Of a stretch of 64,000 nt of DNA, positions 42,489 through 52,005 are shown piece after piece. Positions within the stretch are counted from its first letter, which is position 1; every line of letters starts with the position of its first letter. The position numbers and the translations under genes were made by a program. Source of the stretch: Alphaproteobacteria bacterium (GTDB lineage: Bacteria > Pseudomonadota > Alphaproteobacteria > Caulobacterales > Hyphomonadaceae). A model generated the notes under the pieces. It did no database searches. It worked only from the letters and a program-made list of their open reading frames with translations, and was not told where the DNA came from. The DNA is taken from the NCBI GenBank assembly GCA_009909065.1, contig JAAANZ010000057.1, positions 1-64,000 of the forward strand. Direction: 5' to 3'.

Positions 42489-43898
42489 ATGACAATTTCT
42501 CCCGTTCACATCATCGGCGGCGGCATGGCCGGCTCGGAAGCTGCCTGGCAGGCCGCGCAGATGGGCGTGCCCGTCGTCATCCACGAGATGCGCGGCGTGC
42601 GAGCCACGCAGGTGCACAAGACCGACCAGCTCGCCGAGCTCGTCTGCTCCAATTCCTTCCGGTCCGATGATCACGAGACCAATGCCGTCGGCGTCATCCA
42701 TGAGGAGATGCGCCGGGCCGGCGGGCTGATCATTCCAACGGCAGATCACCACCAGGTGCCGGCGGGCAGCGCTCTGGCCGTCGACCGGGACGGATTTTCC
42801 GCCGCTGTCACCGCGGCGCTGGAAGCCCACCCGAATATCACGATCCGGCGCGAGGAAATCACGGGCCTTCCCCCGGCTGACTGGCAGAGCGTCATAATCG
42901 CCACCGGCCCCCTGACCTCGCCGGCCCTTGCTGCGGCCGTGCGCACCGAGACCGGTGAAGACGATCTCGCCTTTTTCGACGCGATCGCGCCGATCATCTA
43001 TCTCGACTCCATCGACATGGACATTGCCTGGCGCCAGTCGCGCTATGACAAGCCGGGACCGGGCGGTGAGACGGCCGCCTATATCAACTGCCCGCTCGAC
43101 GCGGCCCGTTATAACGCCTTTATCGATGCGCTGATCGAGGGGGAGAAGACCGCGTTTCACGACTGGGAAAAGGACACGCCCTATTTCGAGGGCTGCCTTC
43201 CGATCGAGGTGATGGCCGAGCGCGGGCGCGAGACGCTGCGCTACGGACCGCTCAAACCGGTCGGGCTGACCAATCCGCACGCGCCCGACACCAAGCCCCA
43301 CGCCATCGTCCAGCTGCGCCAAGACAATGCCCTCGGCACGCTGTGGAACATGGTCGGCTTCCAGACCAAGCTGAAATACGGCGTCCAGGCGGAGATCTTC
43401 CGGATGATCCCGGGGCTTGAGAACGCCCGCTTCGCGCGCCTGGGCGGCATTCATCGCAACACCTTCATCAACAGCCCGCGCCTTGTCGATGCCCGGCTGC
43501 GCCTGAAATCCATGCCGCGCCTGCGCTTTGCCGGGCAGATCACGGGCGTTGAAGGCTATGTCGAGAGCGCCGCCACCGGTCTTGTCGCCGGGCGGCTGGC
43601 GGCGGCCGAGAAACTGGGCCTCGACCTGGCCGTGCCGCCCCCGACCACGGCGCACGGGGCGCTCATCAACCACATCACCGGCGGACATCTGGCCGAGGGC
43701 GCGAGCTTCCAGCCCATGAACGTGAATTTCGGTCTGTTCCCGGAACTCGATGAGGCCCCGCGACAGGATCCCGAGACGGGCCGGCGGCTGAAGGGAAAGG
43801 AGCGCGGGCGGGCACGCAAACAGGCCATGGCGAGGCGGGCGCTGGCGGATTTCACCGACTGGTCGGAGGCCATGCCACTGCCGATGGCGGCGCAGTAG
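42489..43898 (+). CDS. trmFO: Methylenetetrahydrofolate-tRNA (uracil-54) methyltransferase TrmFO
   Basis: 469 residues from ATG 42489. The FAD-binding N-terminus [41 protein letters not shown], and [14 protein letters not shown] are hallmarks of TrmFO. It makes ribothymidine-54 in the T loop of tRNAs from methylene-tetrahydrofolate and FADH2, unlike the SAM-dependent TrmA. The C-terminus has the basic [22 protein letters not shown] stretch that follows the FAD domain. It is followed 6 bases later by the LLM oxidoreductase gene. Confidence 0.97.
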   Translation: MTISPVHIIGGGMAGSEAAWQAAQMGVPVVIHEMRGVRATQVHKTDQLAELVCSNSFRSDDHETNAVGVIHEEMRRAGGLIIPTADHHQVPAGSALAVDRDGFSAAVTAALEAHPNITIRREEITGLPPADWQSVIIATGPLTSPALAAAVRTETGEDDLAFFDAIAPIIYLDSIDMDIAWRQSRYDKPGPGGETAAYINCPLDAARYNAFIDALIEGEKTAFHDWEKDTPYFEGCLPIEVMAERGRETLRYGPLKPVGLTNPHAPDTKPHAIVQLRQDNALGTLWNMVGFQTKLKYGVQAEIFRMIPGLENARFARLGGIHRNTFINSPRLVDARLRLKSMPRLRFAGQITGVEGYVESAATGLVAGRLAAAEKLGLDLAVPPPTTAHGALINHITGGHLAEGASFQPMNVNFGLFPELDEAPRQDPETGRRLKGKERGRARKQAMARRALADFTDWSEAMPLPMAAQ

Positions 43899-43904
43899 GC
43901 CCAG

Positions 43905-44921
43905 ATGACCGCGCGCGCCCGCCTGTCGGTCCTCGATCCTTCCCCGGTCTTCGCGGGGCGCACCGCGCAGGAAGCGCTCGGCGAGACCCGCGCCCTGGCC
44001 GAGGCCGCCGATTCCCTTGGCTATCGTGCCTTCTGGGTGCAGGAGCATCACAACGCGCCGAGTTTTGCCGGCACGGCGCCGGAAATCCTCATCGCCGATC
44101 TCGCGGCGCGCACATCGCGCCTGATGATCGGCTCGGGCGGGGTGATGCTGGCGAATTATTCGCCGCTGAAAGTCGCCGAACAGTTCACCACGCTCAGCGC
44201 GCTTTATCCGGGCCGGATCGAGCTGGGTCTCGGGCGCGCCACGGGCGCCGATCCGCGCACCTCGGCCGCCCTGCTCGGCCCCGGCAGCGAGGCCTTCCCG
44301 CAAATGCTGCGCATGCTGATCGACTGGCTGCAGGATGCCAGTGGTGAAGTCCCCCTGCCCGACAATCACCGCGCCCGCGGCATCCATGCCCGGCCCGCCG
44401 GGGCGCGCCCGGATGTCTGGCTGCTGGCCTCGTCACCGGAATCGGCCGCCTTTGCCGGCGCGATGGGCCTCAAGCTGGCCTTCGCGGAGTTTCTCAATCC
44501 CGGGGGCAGCACCGATGCCCTCAAGGCCTATCGCGAGGCTTTCGAGCCGTCCCTGATCGCGCCCGAGCCCCATGCCGGCGTGGCCCTTGTCACCCTGGCC
44601 GCCCCGACCCGAGAGGAGGCCCGCCGGCTCGGCGCGCCCGCCGCCGCCTGGAACATCAAGAGAGCGCAGGGCCGCTTCGCCCCCTTCCCCGGTGAGACGG
44701 AAACCGCCGCCATTCTGGACGAAGCCGGCCCGGCCGCCGTCGACTATGCCCGTGCGCGCAGCCTTTCCGGAACCGGGGCGGATGTGGCCGCCGGGCTTGG
44801 AGAAATCGCCCGGAGTGCCGGCGCCGACGAGTTCTTCCTTCTGACCATCGCACCATCGGTCGAGACCCGCATCGACTCTCTGCGACGGATCGCAGATGCA
44901 TGGGATAGCGCGGCATGGTAA
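43905..44921 (+). CDS. LLM class flavin-dependent oxidoreductase
   Basis: 338 residues of the bacterial luciferase-like TIM barrel. Visible segments are FWVQEHHNAPSFAGTAPEILIA, SGGVMLANYSPLKVAEQF and GRIELGLGRATGADP, typical of the MsnO8/YhbW-like subgroup (annotated as LLM class, luciferase-like). It would use FMN to oxidise an unknown substrate. It starts 6 bases after trmFO and its 3' end overlaps the start region of the VOC gene, so the three form one transcript. Confidence 0.92.
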   Translation: MTARARLSVLDPSPVFAGRTAQEALGETRALAEAADSLGYRAFWVQEHHNAPSFAGTAPEILIADLAARTSRLMIGSGGVMLANYSPLKVAEQFTTLSALYPGRIELGLGRATGADPRTSAALLGPGSEAFPQMLRMLIDWLQDASGEVPLPDNHRARGIHARPAGARPDVWLLASSPESAAFAGAMGLKLAFAEFLNPGGSTDALKAYREAFEPSLIAPEPHAGVALVTLAAPTREEARRLGAPAAAWNIKRAQGRFAPFPGETETAAILDEAGPAAVDYARARSLSGTGADVAAGLGEIARSAGADEFFLLTIAPSVETRIDSLRRIADAWDSAAW

Positions 44922-44946
44922 ACCGGCCGGCAAGGGAGCCCAGACC

Positions 44947-45327
44947 ATGCTCGAAGACGCCAGACTGATCGGCTTCATCGCCACCTCGAAGCCGGGGGAG
45001 TCCCGCGTCTTCTATCGCGACATTCTGGGGCTCCGGCTGCTGGAGGAATCCGAACACGGCATGGCCTTCATGTCGGGCGGGCAGATGCTGCGCGTTCAGA
45101 AAGTCGGCTCGTTCAAGCCGCACAGTTTCACCGCGGCCGGCTGGGCGGTTCCCGATATTGCGCAATGCCTGGCCGATCTGGCCGCAAGCGGGGTTGAAGC
45201 CATCGATTATGATGGTCTGGAACAGGATGAAGCCGGGGTCTGGTCGCCGGCGCCGGGCGTGCGGATTGCCTGGTTCCGGGACCCGGACGGGAACACGCTG
45301 TCACTGACGCAATTGCCGACCGACTGA
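44947..45327 (+). CDS. VOC family (glyoxalase-like) protein
   Basis: 126 residues from ATG 44947 (ribosome binding site AAGGGAG). The two beta-alpha-beta-beta-beta modules are evident: SRVFYRDILGLRLLEE and AWFRDPDGNTLSLTQL, the latter with the metal-binding glutamate position replaced (usual DPDGNxxEL). Members include glyoxalase I, dioxygenases and drug-resistance proteins, so the reaction is not inferable. Same transcript as the LLM oxidoreductase. Confidence 0.85.
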   Translation: MLEDARLIGFIATSKPGESRVFYRDILGLRLLEESEHGMAFMSGGQMLRVQKVGSFKPHSFTAAGWAVPDIAQCLADLAASGVEAIDYDGLEQDEAGVWSPAPGVRIAWFRDPDGNTLSLTQLPTD

Positions 45328-45356
45328 CGCGCCCGCCCGCCGGGGTCCCGGGCGCG
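45328..45356. terminator. Bidirectional terminator hairpin
   Basis: An 8-bp perfect GC stem, 45328-45335 with 45349-45356, around a 13-base loop, lies directly after the VOC stop and before the stop of the convergent PQQ-type dehydrogenase. There is no T tail. Confidence 0.5.
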
Positions 45357-45361
45357 CGGGC

Positions 45362-46510
45362 CTATTGCGCGATATCCAGCCGGAAGATGCGCCCGTCGAG
45401 CTCGGCCGTGGCCAGATACAACTTGCCATCGGGGCCCTGGACCACATCGCGGAACGGTATGGCCTCGTCGGCCAGCAGATCCTCTCGCCCCGTGACCTGG
45501 CCGGCCTCATCGAGATCAACACGCACCAGTTTCTGGCCTGCCGGCCCGTTCATGGCGCCGATGAAAAGATCACCCTGCCAGCCGGGATAGACATCGCCGG
45601 AATAGAGCTCCATGCCCGATGGCGCGATGGAGGGCACCCATTTCATCTCCGGCTGGGCCATGCCCTCAGCCTCGGTCTGCGGGGTGATGATGGTGCCGTC
45701 ATAATTGACGCCATAGGTGATCTCCGGCCAGCCATAATTGGTGCCCGGCCGGATGATGTTGAGCTCGTCGCCGCCCTTCGGCCCATGCTCGTGGGCGTAG
45801 ATGATCCCGCGTGCGCCATCATAGGCGATGCCCTGCACATTGCGGTGACCATAGGTATAGACGGCCGGGTCGGCGCCCTCGCCAAGGTCGGGATTGCCGG
45901 GCGCCGGCGCGCCGTCTTCGGTCAGCCGGACGATCTTGCCGAAATGATTGGCCGGATCCTGCGCCTCGTCCATCCAGCGGAACCCATCGCCCAGCGTGAC
46001 CAGAAGCGTGCCGTCATTGAGGAATTGCAGGCGCGCCCCGAAATGGGCTCCGCCGCGCTTGCCGGGCACATCCGAGGCGAATATCTCCTCGACATTCTCC
46101 AATGCGCCCGCGTCCTCACTGAGGCGCGCGCGGATGACCGCGGTGCGATTGTCCTCCTGCGTGCCCTGGGCATAGGACATGTAGATGAGGCGGTTGTCGG
46201 CGAAGTCCGGATGCAGGATCACGTCGAGATACCCGCCCTGGTTCGACACATAAGCGTCCTGCGGCGCCCCGGCGACCGGCTCGGGATCGAGAGTGCCGTC
46301 CCGGATGATCCGAAGCCGGCCGTCGCGCTCCGTCACCAGCATGTCACCGGACGGCAGAAAGGCCATGCCCCAGGGAAACTCCAGGCCTTCGGCGATTTCG
46401 ACCAGTTCGAGACTGAAGGGCGTTGCGTCAGCTGCAGGGGCGCTGTCGGCCTGGCTGGAACAGGCGACAAGAGCGGTCGCGGTGAGCAGGCTCGTGAGGG
46501 TCAGGCGCAT
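45362..46510 (-). CDS. PQQ-dependent sugar dehydrogenase (YliI/Asd-like) lipoprotein
   Basis: 382 residues from ATG 46510. The leader MRLTLTSLLTATALVACSS has lipobox ALVAC (C17), so it is predicted to be a lipoprotein. The mature part is a six-bladed beta-propeller of the glucose/sorbosone dehydrogenase family, with GLEFPWGMAFLPSGDMLVTERDGRL, GGAHFGARLQF, TYGHRNVQGIAY and AHEHGPKGGDELNII. It oxidises soluble aldoses with PQQ in family members. An upstream start at 46573 would mask the lipoprotein signal. PQQ synthesis genes are not in the window. Confidence 0.93.
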   Translation of the reverse strand: MRLTLTSLLTATALVACSSQADSAPAADATPFSLELVEIAEGLEFPWGMAFLPSGDMLVTERDGRLRIIRDGTLDPEPVAGAPQDAYVSNQGGYLDVILHPDFADNRLIYMSYAQGTQEDNRTAVIRARLSEDAGALENVEEIFASDVPGKRGGAHFGARLQFLNDGTLLVTLGDGFRWMDEAQDPANHFGKIVRLTEDGAPAPGNPDLGEGADPAVYTYGHRNVQGIAYDGARGIIYAHEHGPKGGDELNIIRPGTNYGWPEITYGVNYDGTIITPQTEAEGMAQPEMKWVPSIAPSGMELYSGDVYPGWQGDLFIGAMNGPAGQKLVRVDLDEAGQVTGREDLLADEAIPFRDVVQGPDGKLYLATAELDGRIFRLDIAQ

Positions 46511-46601
46511 GGATAGGTCTCCTGAACTGGCGCGTCGCGGAAGTTTATGACGAGGTTGGCCGAAAACGCGCAAAAAACAAGACGCCGGCGCCGGAAAAGC
46601 A

Positions 46602-46627
46602 AGGGCGGCCCCATTCAGGGCCGCCCT
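46602..46627 (-). terminator. Terminator of second TonB-dependent receptor gene
   Basis: A 10-bp perfect stem (46602-46611 with 46618-46627) and 6-base loop lie 39 bases after the receptor stop on the minus strand, followed by TTGCTTTTCC. Confidence 0.8.
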
Positions 46628-46665
46628 CTATACCCTCCCCCCGACAGCCGGGGTTGGTCCCGGGA

Positions 46666-49632
46666 TTACCAGGACTTGGACACGGTGACGCCGTAGGTCG
46701 CTGGCTCGTTCAGAAAGACATTGGTGAAAAGGCCGGAACTGTCATCGGTCAGATAGGCCCCGGTGATGACTTCCTCATCGGTCACGTTCTTGCCGAAGGC
46801 CCTGACCGACCATCCATTACCCGGATTGGCGAGTTCAACCATCAGATTGACATTGTCCCAGCTTTCAAGCTGATCGCGCGGCGTGTTCCAGATCCGGGAG
46901 AAGGCATCGGCCTGGTAGTAATAGTCCCCGCGCACGCGCAGGTCCCATTCACCGGCCAGCAAGCCTTCCCAGGTATATTCGGCGCCAAAGCTGAAGGTCG
47001 TGTCCGGAGTTCCGGGCAACGCGTTACCATCGAGATCGACCGCATCGCCGTCGAAGGGCTCCAGCGCCGTCGCCGTCTGTGTGTCACCATTGATATCGGT
47101 GTAGCTGACCGTCACGCCGTCAAGATTAAATGCGCCTTCCAGCCCCTGGAATGCGCCCGAGCACAGGCCCAGCGTATCGCCCGGATTGGCAGCTCCGGCC
47201 TGAATCGCACCAAGGACCGTCGCATAGCCTTGCGCCGAGACGACGCAATTGGTGGCATTTTCGAAGTTCTTGAGAACGACGAGATCATCGCGTCCATTGG
47301 TCCGGTCGAGCACATCGACACCGAATGTATCGACCACTTCGGCTTCAAGCAGGCCGAGATTGGCATTGATCACCAGCGTCGAGGTCGGGTTCCAGACCGT
47401 CTCGAATTCGAGGCCCTGGATCTCGGCATCGACATTGAAGTTGGCCGATGACCGGTTGACGATCTGGCTGATCTGGTAACCGTCATACTCATACAGGAAG
47501 CCGGTCGCATTGAGCTGAAGCGCTCCATTCGCCACGGTGTTCTTGGTGCCGAGTTCATACGCATCGATGAATTCCGGCTCGAAGAATTGCGGGAAGGCGC
47601 CCGGATTGTCCGCCGGCTGTGGCGGGTTGATGCCGCCGCCCTTGTAGCCGCGTGAATAGAAGGCATAGATCAGCGTATCATCGGTAAAGCCGAAATCCGG
47701 GGTCCAGTCGAAGCCGGCCCGGCCGGTGACTTCCTCGAACTGCGCGTTAAAGGTGCCGTCTCCGCCGAGGTCATCGGCGACCGGATTGCCATCGGCATCG
47801 AGGACCGGCGCGAATTCCAGCGGATTGGGCCGGGCCGCATCGGGCACCGCCAGGAAGGTCGGCAGATTACCCACTTCTTTCTGGTCGTCGGTGTAGCGAA
47901 GGCCGAGCGTGAACTGCAGCGTGTCGGTCACATCGAAATAGCCTTCGCCGAAGACCGCGAAACTGTCGAGCGTGTAGGGCGTGAGAGTGCGGAAATAGTT
48001 CCGTCCCGTGCCTTCCAGATTATCGAGCGGCGTGTCACCCGCATTGGCCGGATCGGCAATCGAGAAAGGCGCAGTTCCACCCGCCGCGACAGCCGCCGCA
48101 TTGTTCGCCTGGATGAAGGCGGAGCCAGTATTGAACAACACATAATAATTGTTGATTTGGTTGGCCGGATTCTGGTCGATTTCATAGTCGATCTTGATGG
48201 CACCGACATTGAAATTGAACGGGCCGGCGAAATCCGACTGCAGGCGAAGCTCATGGGTCGTTGATTCGGTCACCACGCCGGAAATATCGGTTTGCACCAG
48301 GGTGCTCGCCTGGCCAAGTTGCGGGTCGCTGACCACGCCGCCCGGGAACAGCGTCGGATAGGCAGCCGCGATGAGGGGCGCGGTTGGGCCATTGAGTGCG
48401 ATGAACGGGCCGGGCGTTTCGTTGAACTCGAATACGGGCGCGACTTCGTTATAGTCTTCCTGGGAGGTGTTCTCGCGCTCGTTGTAGCTGCCCAGATAAG
48501 TCACCGTCAGCGCATCGGTGACATCATACTCTCCCCGCCACATCAGGAAATTCTGTTCGGTCTCGAAGGTCGGGTCGATCACGCTTTCGATCTTGCGCAG
48601 GTCGGGATTGTAGGCGGCCGGCTCATTGACGTTGAACAGGTTCCCATTCTCGTCGATGTTACCCGTCAGGCCGGAAAGCAGGCCGAAGACACCCGCGCCG
48701 AGCGTCGATGTGCTGTTGATGCCCTCCAGCGAGGCGGGATCATTCACGGGCGCATCGACACAGCCCTGGGACGTGATGATCTGGTCGAAGGCCGAGATCG
48801 GAATGCCCTGAAAGGATGTGTCTGTGGGGTCGGTCGCGCAGAATTGCTTGCCCGAACGCAGGCGCGAATCATCCTCATTGAAATGCTCGAACATGAGCAG
48901 CCCGCGCAGCCTGTTCGTCGGCTCCCAGGCGAATGACCCGCGAAGCCCGTACAGCTCCCGGTCATCAACATCATTCCCGGTCGTGATATTGTCCACGAAA
49001 CCATCACGCGAGAGATAGGAGCCGGCCAGTCGCAGCGCGGCGGTCTCTCCGACCGGCAGGTTCACCATGCCGCGGGTCTTGATCGTATTGTAATTGCCGT
49101 AGGTCACGCTCGCATCGGCCTGGAATTCCTCCAGCACCGGCTTGGCCGTGATGACATTGACGACACCGCCCGTCGCATTGCGCCCGTAAAGTGTGCCCTG
49201 AGGTCCGCGCAGTGTCTCGACCCGCTCGACATCGAAGAACTCGGCTTCAAAGAGCGAGTTCGATGTCAGCGGCACATCATTGAGATGCACACCGACGCCG
49301 GCGTCCGCCGCGGTGGAGACAGCATCATTGCCAATACCCCGAATGCGGAAATTGAAGCCACTGAAATTCCCCTTGGTGAAATTCACATTGGGAATTGACT
49401 TGACCAGGTCCGGCCCGCCGACAAGCTGCTGGTCGTCCAGGGAGTCCTGGTCAAAGGCCGACACCGCAATCGGCACGTCCTGGATACTTTCTTCCTGTTT
49501 CTGGGTCGTAACCAGCACCGTGCCCAGCGTTTTCCTGTCTTCCTGCGCCTGTGCGGCCTGGCCAATGCCGGAAATGGCAAGGGCCGAGGCGCCGGCCAGA
49601 AGGACGGATTTCGAGTCCAGGGTCAATTTCAT
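46666..49632 (-). CDS. TonB-dependent receptor
   Basis: 988 residues with a strong ribosome binding site (GGGAGGAG). A signal peptide (to about residue 29, ending AQAQ) is followed by a TonB-box-like TVLVTTQKQEESIQDVPIAV, the plug domain with RIRGIGNDAVSTAADAGVGV and VETLRGPQGTLYGRNATGG, and a barrel that ends in the terminal tryptophan of VSKSW. The plug sequence is that of the large IroN/FyuA-like 'catecholate/other' receptors common in Caulobacterales and Sphingomonadales, which take up siderophores or carbohydrates. The ligand cannot be read. It is single-gene, with its own promoter and terminator. Confidence 0.95.
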   Translation of the reverse strand: MKLTLDSKSVLLAGASALAISGIGQAAQAQEDRKTLGTVLVTTQKQEESIQDVPIAVSAFDQDSLDDQQLVGGPDLVKSIPNVNFTKGNFSGFNFRIRGIGNDAVSTAADAGVGVHLNDVPLTSNSLFEAEFFDVERVETLRGPQGTLYGRNATGGVVNVITAKPVLEEFQADASVTYGNYNTIKTRGMVNLPVGETAALRLAGSYLSRDGFVDNITTGNDVDDRELYGLRGSFAWEPTNRLRGLLMFEHFNEDDSRLRSGKQFCATDPTDTSFQGIPISAFDQIITSQGCVDAPVNDPASLEGINSTSTLGAGVFGLLSGLTGNIDENGNLFNVNEPAAYNPDLRKIESVIDPTFETEQNFLMWRGEYDVTDALTVTYLGSYNERENTSQEDYNEVAPVFEFNETPGPFIALNGPTAPLIAAAYPTLFPGGVVSDPQLGQASTLVQTDISGVVTESTTHELRLQSDFAGPFNFNVGAIKIDYEIDQNPANQINNYYVLFNTGSAFIQANNAAAVAAGGTAPFSIADPANAGDTPLDNLEGTGRNYFRTLTPYTLDSFAVFGEGYFDVTDTLQFTLGLRYTDDQKEVGNLPTFLAVPDAARPNPLEFAPVLDADGNPVADDLGGDGTFNAQFEEVTGRAGFDWTPDFGFTDDTLIYAFYSRGYKGGGINPPQPADNPGAFPQFFEPEFIDAYELGTKNTVANGALQLNATGFLYEYDGYQISQIVNRSSANFNVDAEIQGLEFETVWNPTSTLVINANLGLLEAEVVDTFGVDVLDRTNGRDDLVVLKNFENATNCVVSAQGYATVLGAIQAGAANPGDTLGLCSGAFQGLEGAFNLDGVTVSYTDINGDTQTATALEPFDGDAVDLDGNALPGTPDTTFSFGAEYTWEGLLAGEWDLRVRGDYYYQADAFSRIWNTPRDQLESWDNVNLMVELANPGNGWSVRAFGKNVTDEEVITGAYLTDDSSGLFTNVFLNEPATYGVTVSKSW

Positions 49633-49914
49633 GGGGCTTACTCCTCCCGTTCCGCGCGCTGAACAGACTTCGGTTCGCTTGCGGATTTTTGCGTTTCCTC
49701 AACCGGGCCTTCCCTGTTTTCCGGACGGGAAGTGCCTCGTATCCATGACAGCTTCGGGGGCGACATTTTGTCAAGCGGCTTCTCTCATTATAGTCGGCTC
49801 GCATGACAGGCGTGTCATAAATGTGACGCTTTCCGGTTCGGCGCGGCGCCGATTTGCGCCGTCAGGAAGGGGTTTGCGCTTCCGGCCGGCCGGCGGGCCT
49901 GCTAGACAGCCCGC
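49633..49914. promoter_or_regulatory. Divergent promoter region of the TonB receptor and queC
   Basis: This 282-base space carries a perfect TATAAT -10 box on the minus strand (49787-49792), oriented toward the receptor. About 20 bases upstream is an inverted repeat ATGACA-GGCG-TGTCAT (49803-49818) that covers the -35 position and could be an operator. No gene was seen. The queC promoter on the other side was not resolved. Confidence 0.45.
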
Positions 49915-50625
49915 ATGACTGACCAGGCCAGCAAAGCGCTCGTCCTGTTTTCCGGCGGGCAGGATTCGACCGTATGCCTCGCCTGGGCCTTGTCGCGATT
50001 CGATCATGTCGAGACGGTCGGCTTCGACTATGGCCAGCGCCACCGGATCGAGCTTGACTGCCGCGAGAAGATCCGCGCCCATATCGCGGGCGGATTTGCC
50101 AACTGGGCCGGGCGGCTCGGCCCGGATCACCTGCTCGACGCCGGCGGGCTGCGCGAGGTCGGCGAGACCGCGATGACCCATGAGACCGAGATCGAGATGA
50201 CGGCGGCCGGCCTGCCCTCGACCTTCGTGCCGGGTCGCAACCTTATATTCATCGTTCTCGCCGGCGCGTTGGCCTATCGCCGCGCGGTCCCGAACCTGGT
50301 CGGCGGGATGTGCGAGACCGATTATTCCGGCTATCCCGACTGCCGGCGCGAGACGCTGGACGCACAGATGCGGGCGCTTTTTCTCGGCATGGAATATCCG
50401 CTGCGCCTGCACACGCCGCTCATGGAACTCGACAAGGCGGCGACCTGGGCGCTGGGCGAGAAGCTGGGCGGCGAGGCCCTCACCCAGCTTGTCATCGAGG
50501 ACACACATACCTGTTATCGCGGCGACCATGACACGCGCCATGATTGGGGCTATGGCTGCGCGGCCTGCCCGGCCTGCGAGCTGCGCGCGCGCGGCTGGCA
50601 GCGCTGGAAGAAAGGGCTCGCATGA
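49915..50625 (+). CDS. queC: 7-cyano-7-deazaguanine synthase
   Basis: 236 residues. The PP-loop [14 protein letters not shown] binds ATP, and the zinc site is in the C-terminal [11 protein letters not shown] with the preceding cysteine in TCYRGD. It converts 7-carboxy-7-deazaguanine to preQ0 with ammonia and ATP. The gene is the first of a coupled queC-queE-queD operon, each pair overlapping by 4 bases, so three enzymes of preQ0 synthesis are made together. preQ0 feeds queuosine in tRNA, or rarely deazapurine modification of DNA. GTP cyclohydrolase (folE) and later queuosine genes are not in the window. Confidence 0.97.
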   Translation: MTDQASKALVLFSGGQDSTVCLAWALSRFDHVETVGFDYGQRHRIELDCREKIRAHIAGGFANWAGRLGPDHLLDAGGLREVGETAMTHETEIEMTAAGLPSTFVPGRNLIFIVLAGALAYRRAVPNLVGGMCETDYSGYPDCRRETLDAQMRALFLGMEYPLRLHTPLMELDKAATWALGEKLGGEALTQLVIEDTHTCYRGDHDTRHDWGYGCAACPACELRARGWQRWKKGLA

Positions 50626-51266
50626 GCCGCATCTATTCGGTCAAGGAAGCCTATCCGACGCTTCAGGGCGAGGGGGCGCAGACAGGGCGCGCGGCCGTTT
50701 TCCTGCGCTTTGCCGGCTGCAATCTCTGGTCGGGGCGCGAACAGGACCGCGCCCGCGCCGTCTGCCAGTTCTGCGACACGGATTTCGTCGGCGTTGATGG
50801 CGAGAATGGCGGCCGGTTCGACAGCCCCGACCGCCTCGCCGCACATTTGGAAGGGCTCTGGAAGGGCGCGAGCGGACAGCCATATGTCATCTGCACGGGC
50901 GGGGAACCCCTGCTCCAGCTCGACGCGCCCCTGATTGCCGCTTTGAAGACCGCCGGTTTCGAAGTGGGCGTCGAAACCAATGGCACGATCGCCGCGCCCG
51001 ACGGGCTCGACTGGATCTGCGTGAGCCCGAAGGCCAATGCGCCGCTCATCCAGCGAGAGGGGCATGAGCTCAAGCTTGTCTATCCGCAGGCCGAGGCCGA
51101 GGCACAGCCGGAATGTTTCGCGGCGCTGGACTTTCGCCACTTTTTCCTGCAACCGATGGACGGTCCCGATATTGAACGAAACACCGCCGCCGCGGCGGCG
51201 TATTGCCAGAAGTATCCTCAATGGCGACTGAGCTTGCAGACCCACAAACTGATCGGCCTTCCATGA
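50622..51266 (+). CDS. queE: 7-carboxy-7-deazaguanine synthase
   Basis: 214 residues from ATG 50622, overlapping the queC stop. A radical SAM enzyme with an unusual cluster motif CX14CX2C (CNLWSG...[10 protein letters not shown]), as described for Burkholderia-type QueE rather than the common CX3CX2[13 protein letters not shown] is the SAM-binding GGEP motif. It converts 6-carboxytetrahydropterin to carboxydeazaguanine. The stop overlaps the queD start. Confidence 0.96.
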   Translation: MSRIYSVKEAYPTLQGEGAQTGRAAVFLRFAGCNLWSGREQDRARAVCQFCDTDFVGVDGENGGRFDSPDRLAAHLEGLWKGASGQPYVICTGGEPLLQLDAPLIAALKTAGFEVGVETNGTIAAPDGLDWICVSPKANAPLIQREGHELKLVYPQAEAEAQPECFAALDFRHFFLQPMDGPDIERNTAAAAAYCQKYPQWRLSLQTHKLIGLP

Positions 51267-51649
51267 GCCTGGACGGCGCGCGGTTCCGCATATCCAAGGC
51301 GGTCACCTTCGAGGCCGCGCATTTCATGGGCGCCAAGCCCGAGGGCCATCCCTATCGCAACCTGCATGGTCATTCCTTCCGGCTGGAAGCGAGCGTGGCT
51401 GGCCACGTGCGCGCCGGCGAGGAATGGGTGGAGGATTATTCCGCGCTGACATCGGCCCTGGAAGCGCTCGCCGGCGAGCTCGACCATCGCCTGCTCAACG
51501 AGATCGAAGGGCTGGAGGTGCCGACCCTGGAACGGCTCGCCTTCTGGGCTGCGGGCCGGCTGAAGGCGGATCTTCCCGGCCTCAGCGCTGTCACGCTGGA
51601 GCGCCCGAGCCTGTCGGAACGCTGCACGCTGGAACTCGACGGATCCTGA
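51263..51649 (+). CDS. queD: 6-carboxytetrahydropterin synthase-like protein
   Basis: 128 residues from ATG 51263, overlapping the queE stop (ATGA). The zinc ligands are H20 (FEAAHFM), H35 and H37 (LHGHSF). It converts dihydroneopterin triphosphate to carboxytetrahydropterin in preQ0 synthesis. In E. coli QueD the catalytic cysteine precedes HGH by four residues (GHKCGRLHGH), while here the same position is Y31 (GHPYRNLHGH). The His/Asp catalytic pair is less clear, so activity needs proof, though operon context argues it works. Confidence 0.9.
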   Translation: MSLDGARFRISKAVTFEAAHFMGAKPEGHPYRNLHGHSFRLEASVAGHVRAGEEWVEDYSALTSALEALAGELDHRLLNEIEGLEVPTLERLAFWAAGRLKADLPGLSAVTLERPSLSERCTLELDGS

Positions 51650-51662
51650 GGGAGAATATCCC

Positions 51663-51905
51663 ATGCGCCTTTCAACCCGTTTGCGCGTCGCCATGTCCAT
51701 CCTGGCCCTGCCGGTCGGGCTCGGCGGCTGCGTAGTCGGCACGGCGGTCGGCGTGGCCGGCGAGGCCGCCGAGGGCGCGGTCAACATCACCGGCGACGTT
51801 GCGGAGGGCGCGGTCAAGACGACGGGCGCCGTGGCCGGCGCTGTCACCCCCGGCGGGAGCGAGCCGGATGTCGAGGACGCCGACAAGGACCGGGAAGAAG
51901 AGTGA
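51663..51905 (+). CDS. Small repeat-containing lipoprotein
   Basis: 80 residues. The leader MRLSTRLRVAMSILALPVGLGGCV carries the lipobox GLGGC (C23). The mature protein is Gly/Ala/Val-rich with short repeats (EAAEGAVNITGD, VAEGAVKTTGAV) and an acidic tail DADKDREEE. It resembles other tiny glycine-zipper lipoproteins, but I do not assign a function. It lies 13 bases after queD, so it could be cotranscribed. Confidence 0.7.
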   Translation: MRLSTRLRVAMSILALPVGLGGCVVGTAVGVAGEAAEGAVNITGDVAEGAVKTTGAVAGAVTPGGSEPDVEDADKDREEE

Positions 51906-52005
51906 CACAAGGCGCGATCACATCTGCATGATCGTGAGGGCGGGCTCTGGAACACACCCCTCGTCCGGCGTATTGTTAACTCAACCCGCAACGAAGGTTG
52001 AGATC

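Noticed and set aside
42405-44387. A 660-residue minus-strand frame opposite trmFO and the LLM oxidoreductase.
   Set aside because: It spans two well-supported plus-strand genes and shows no family motif.
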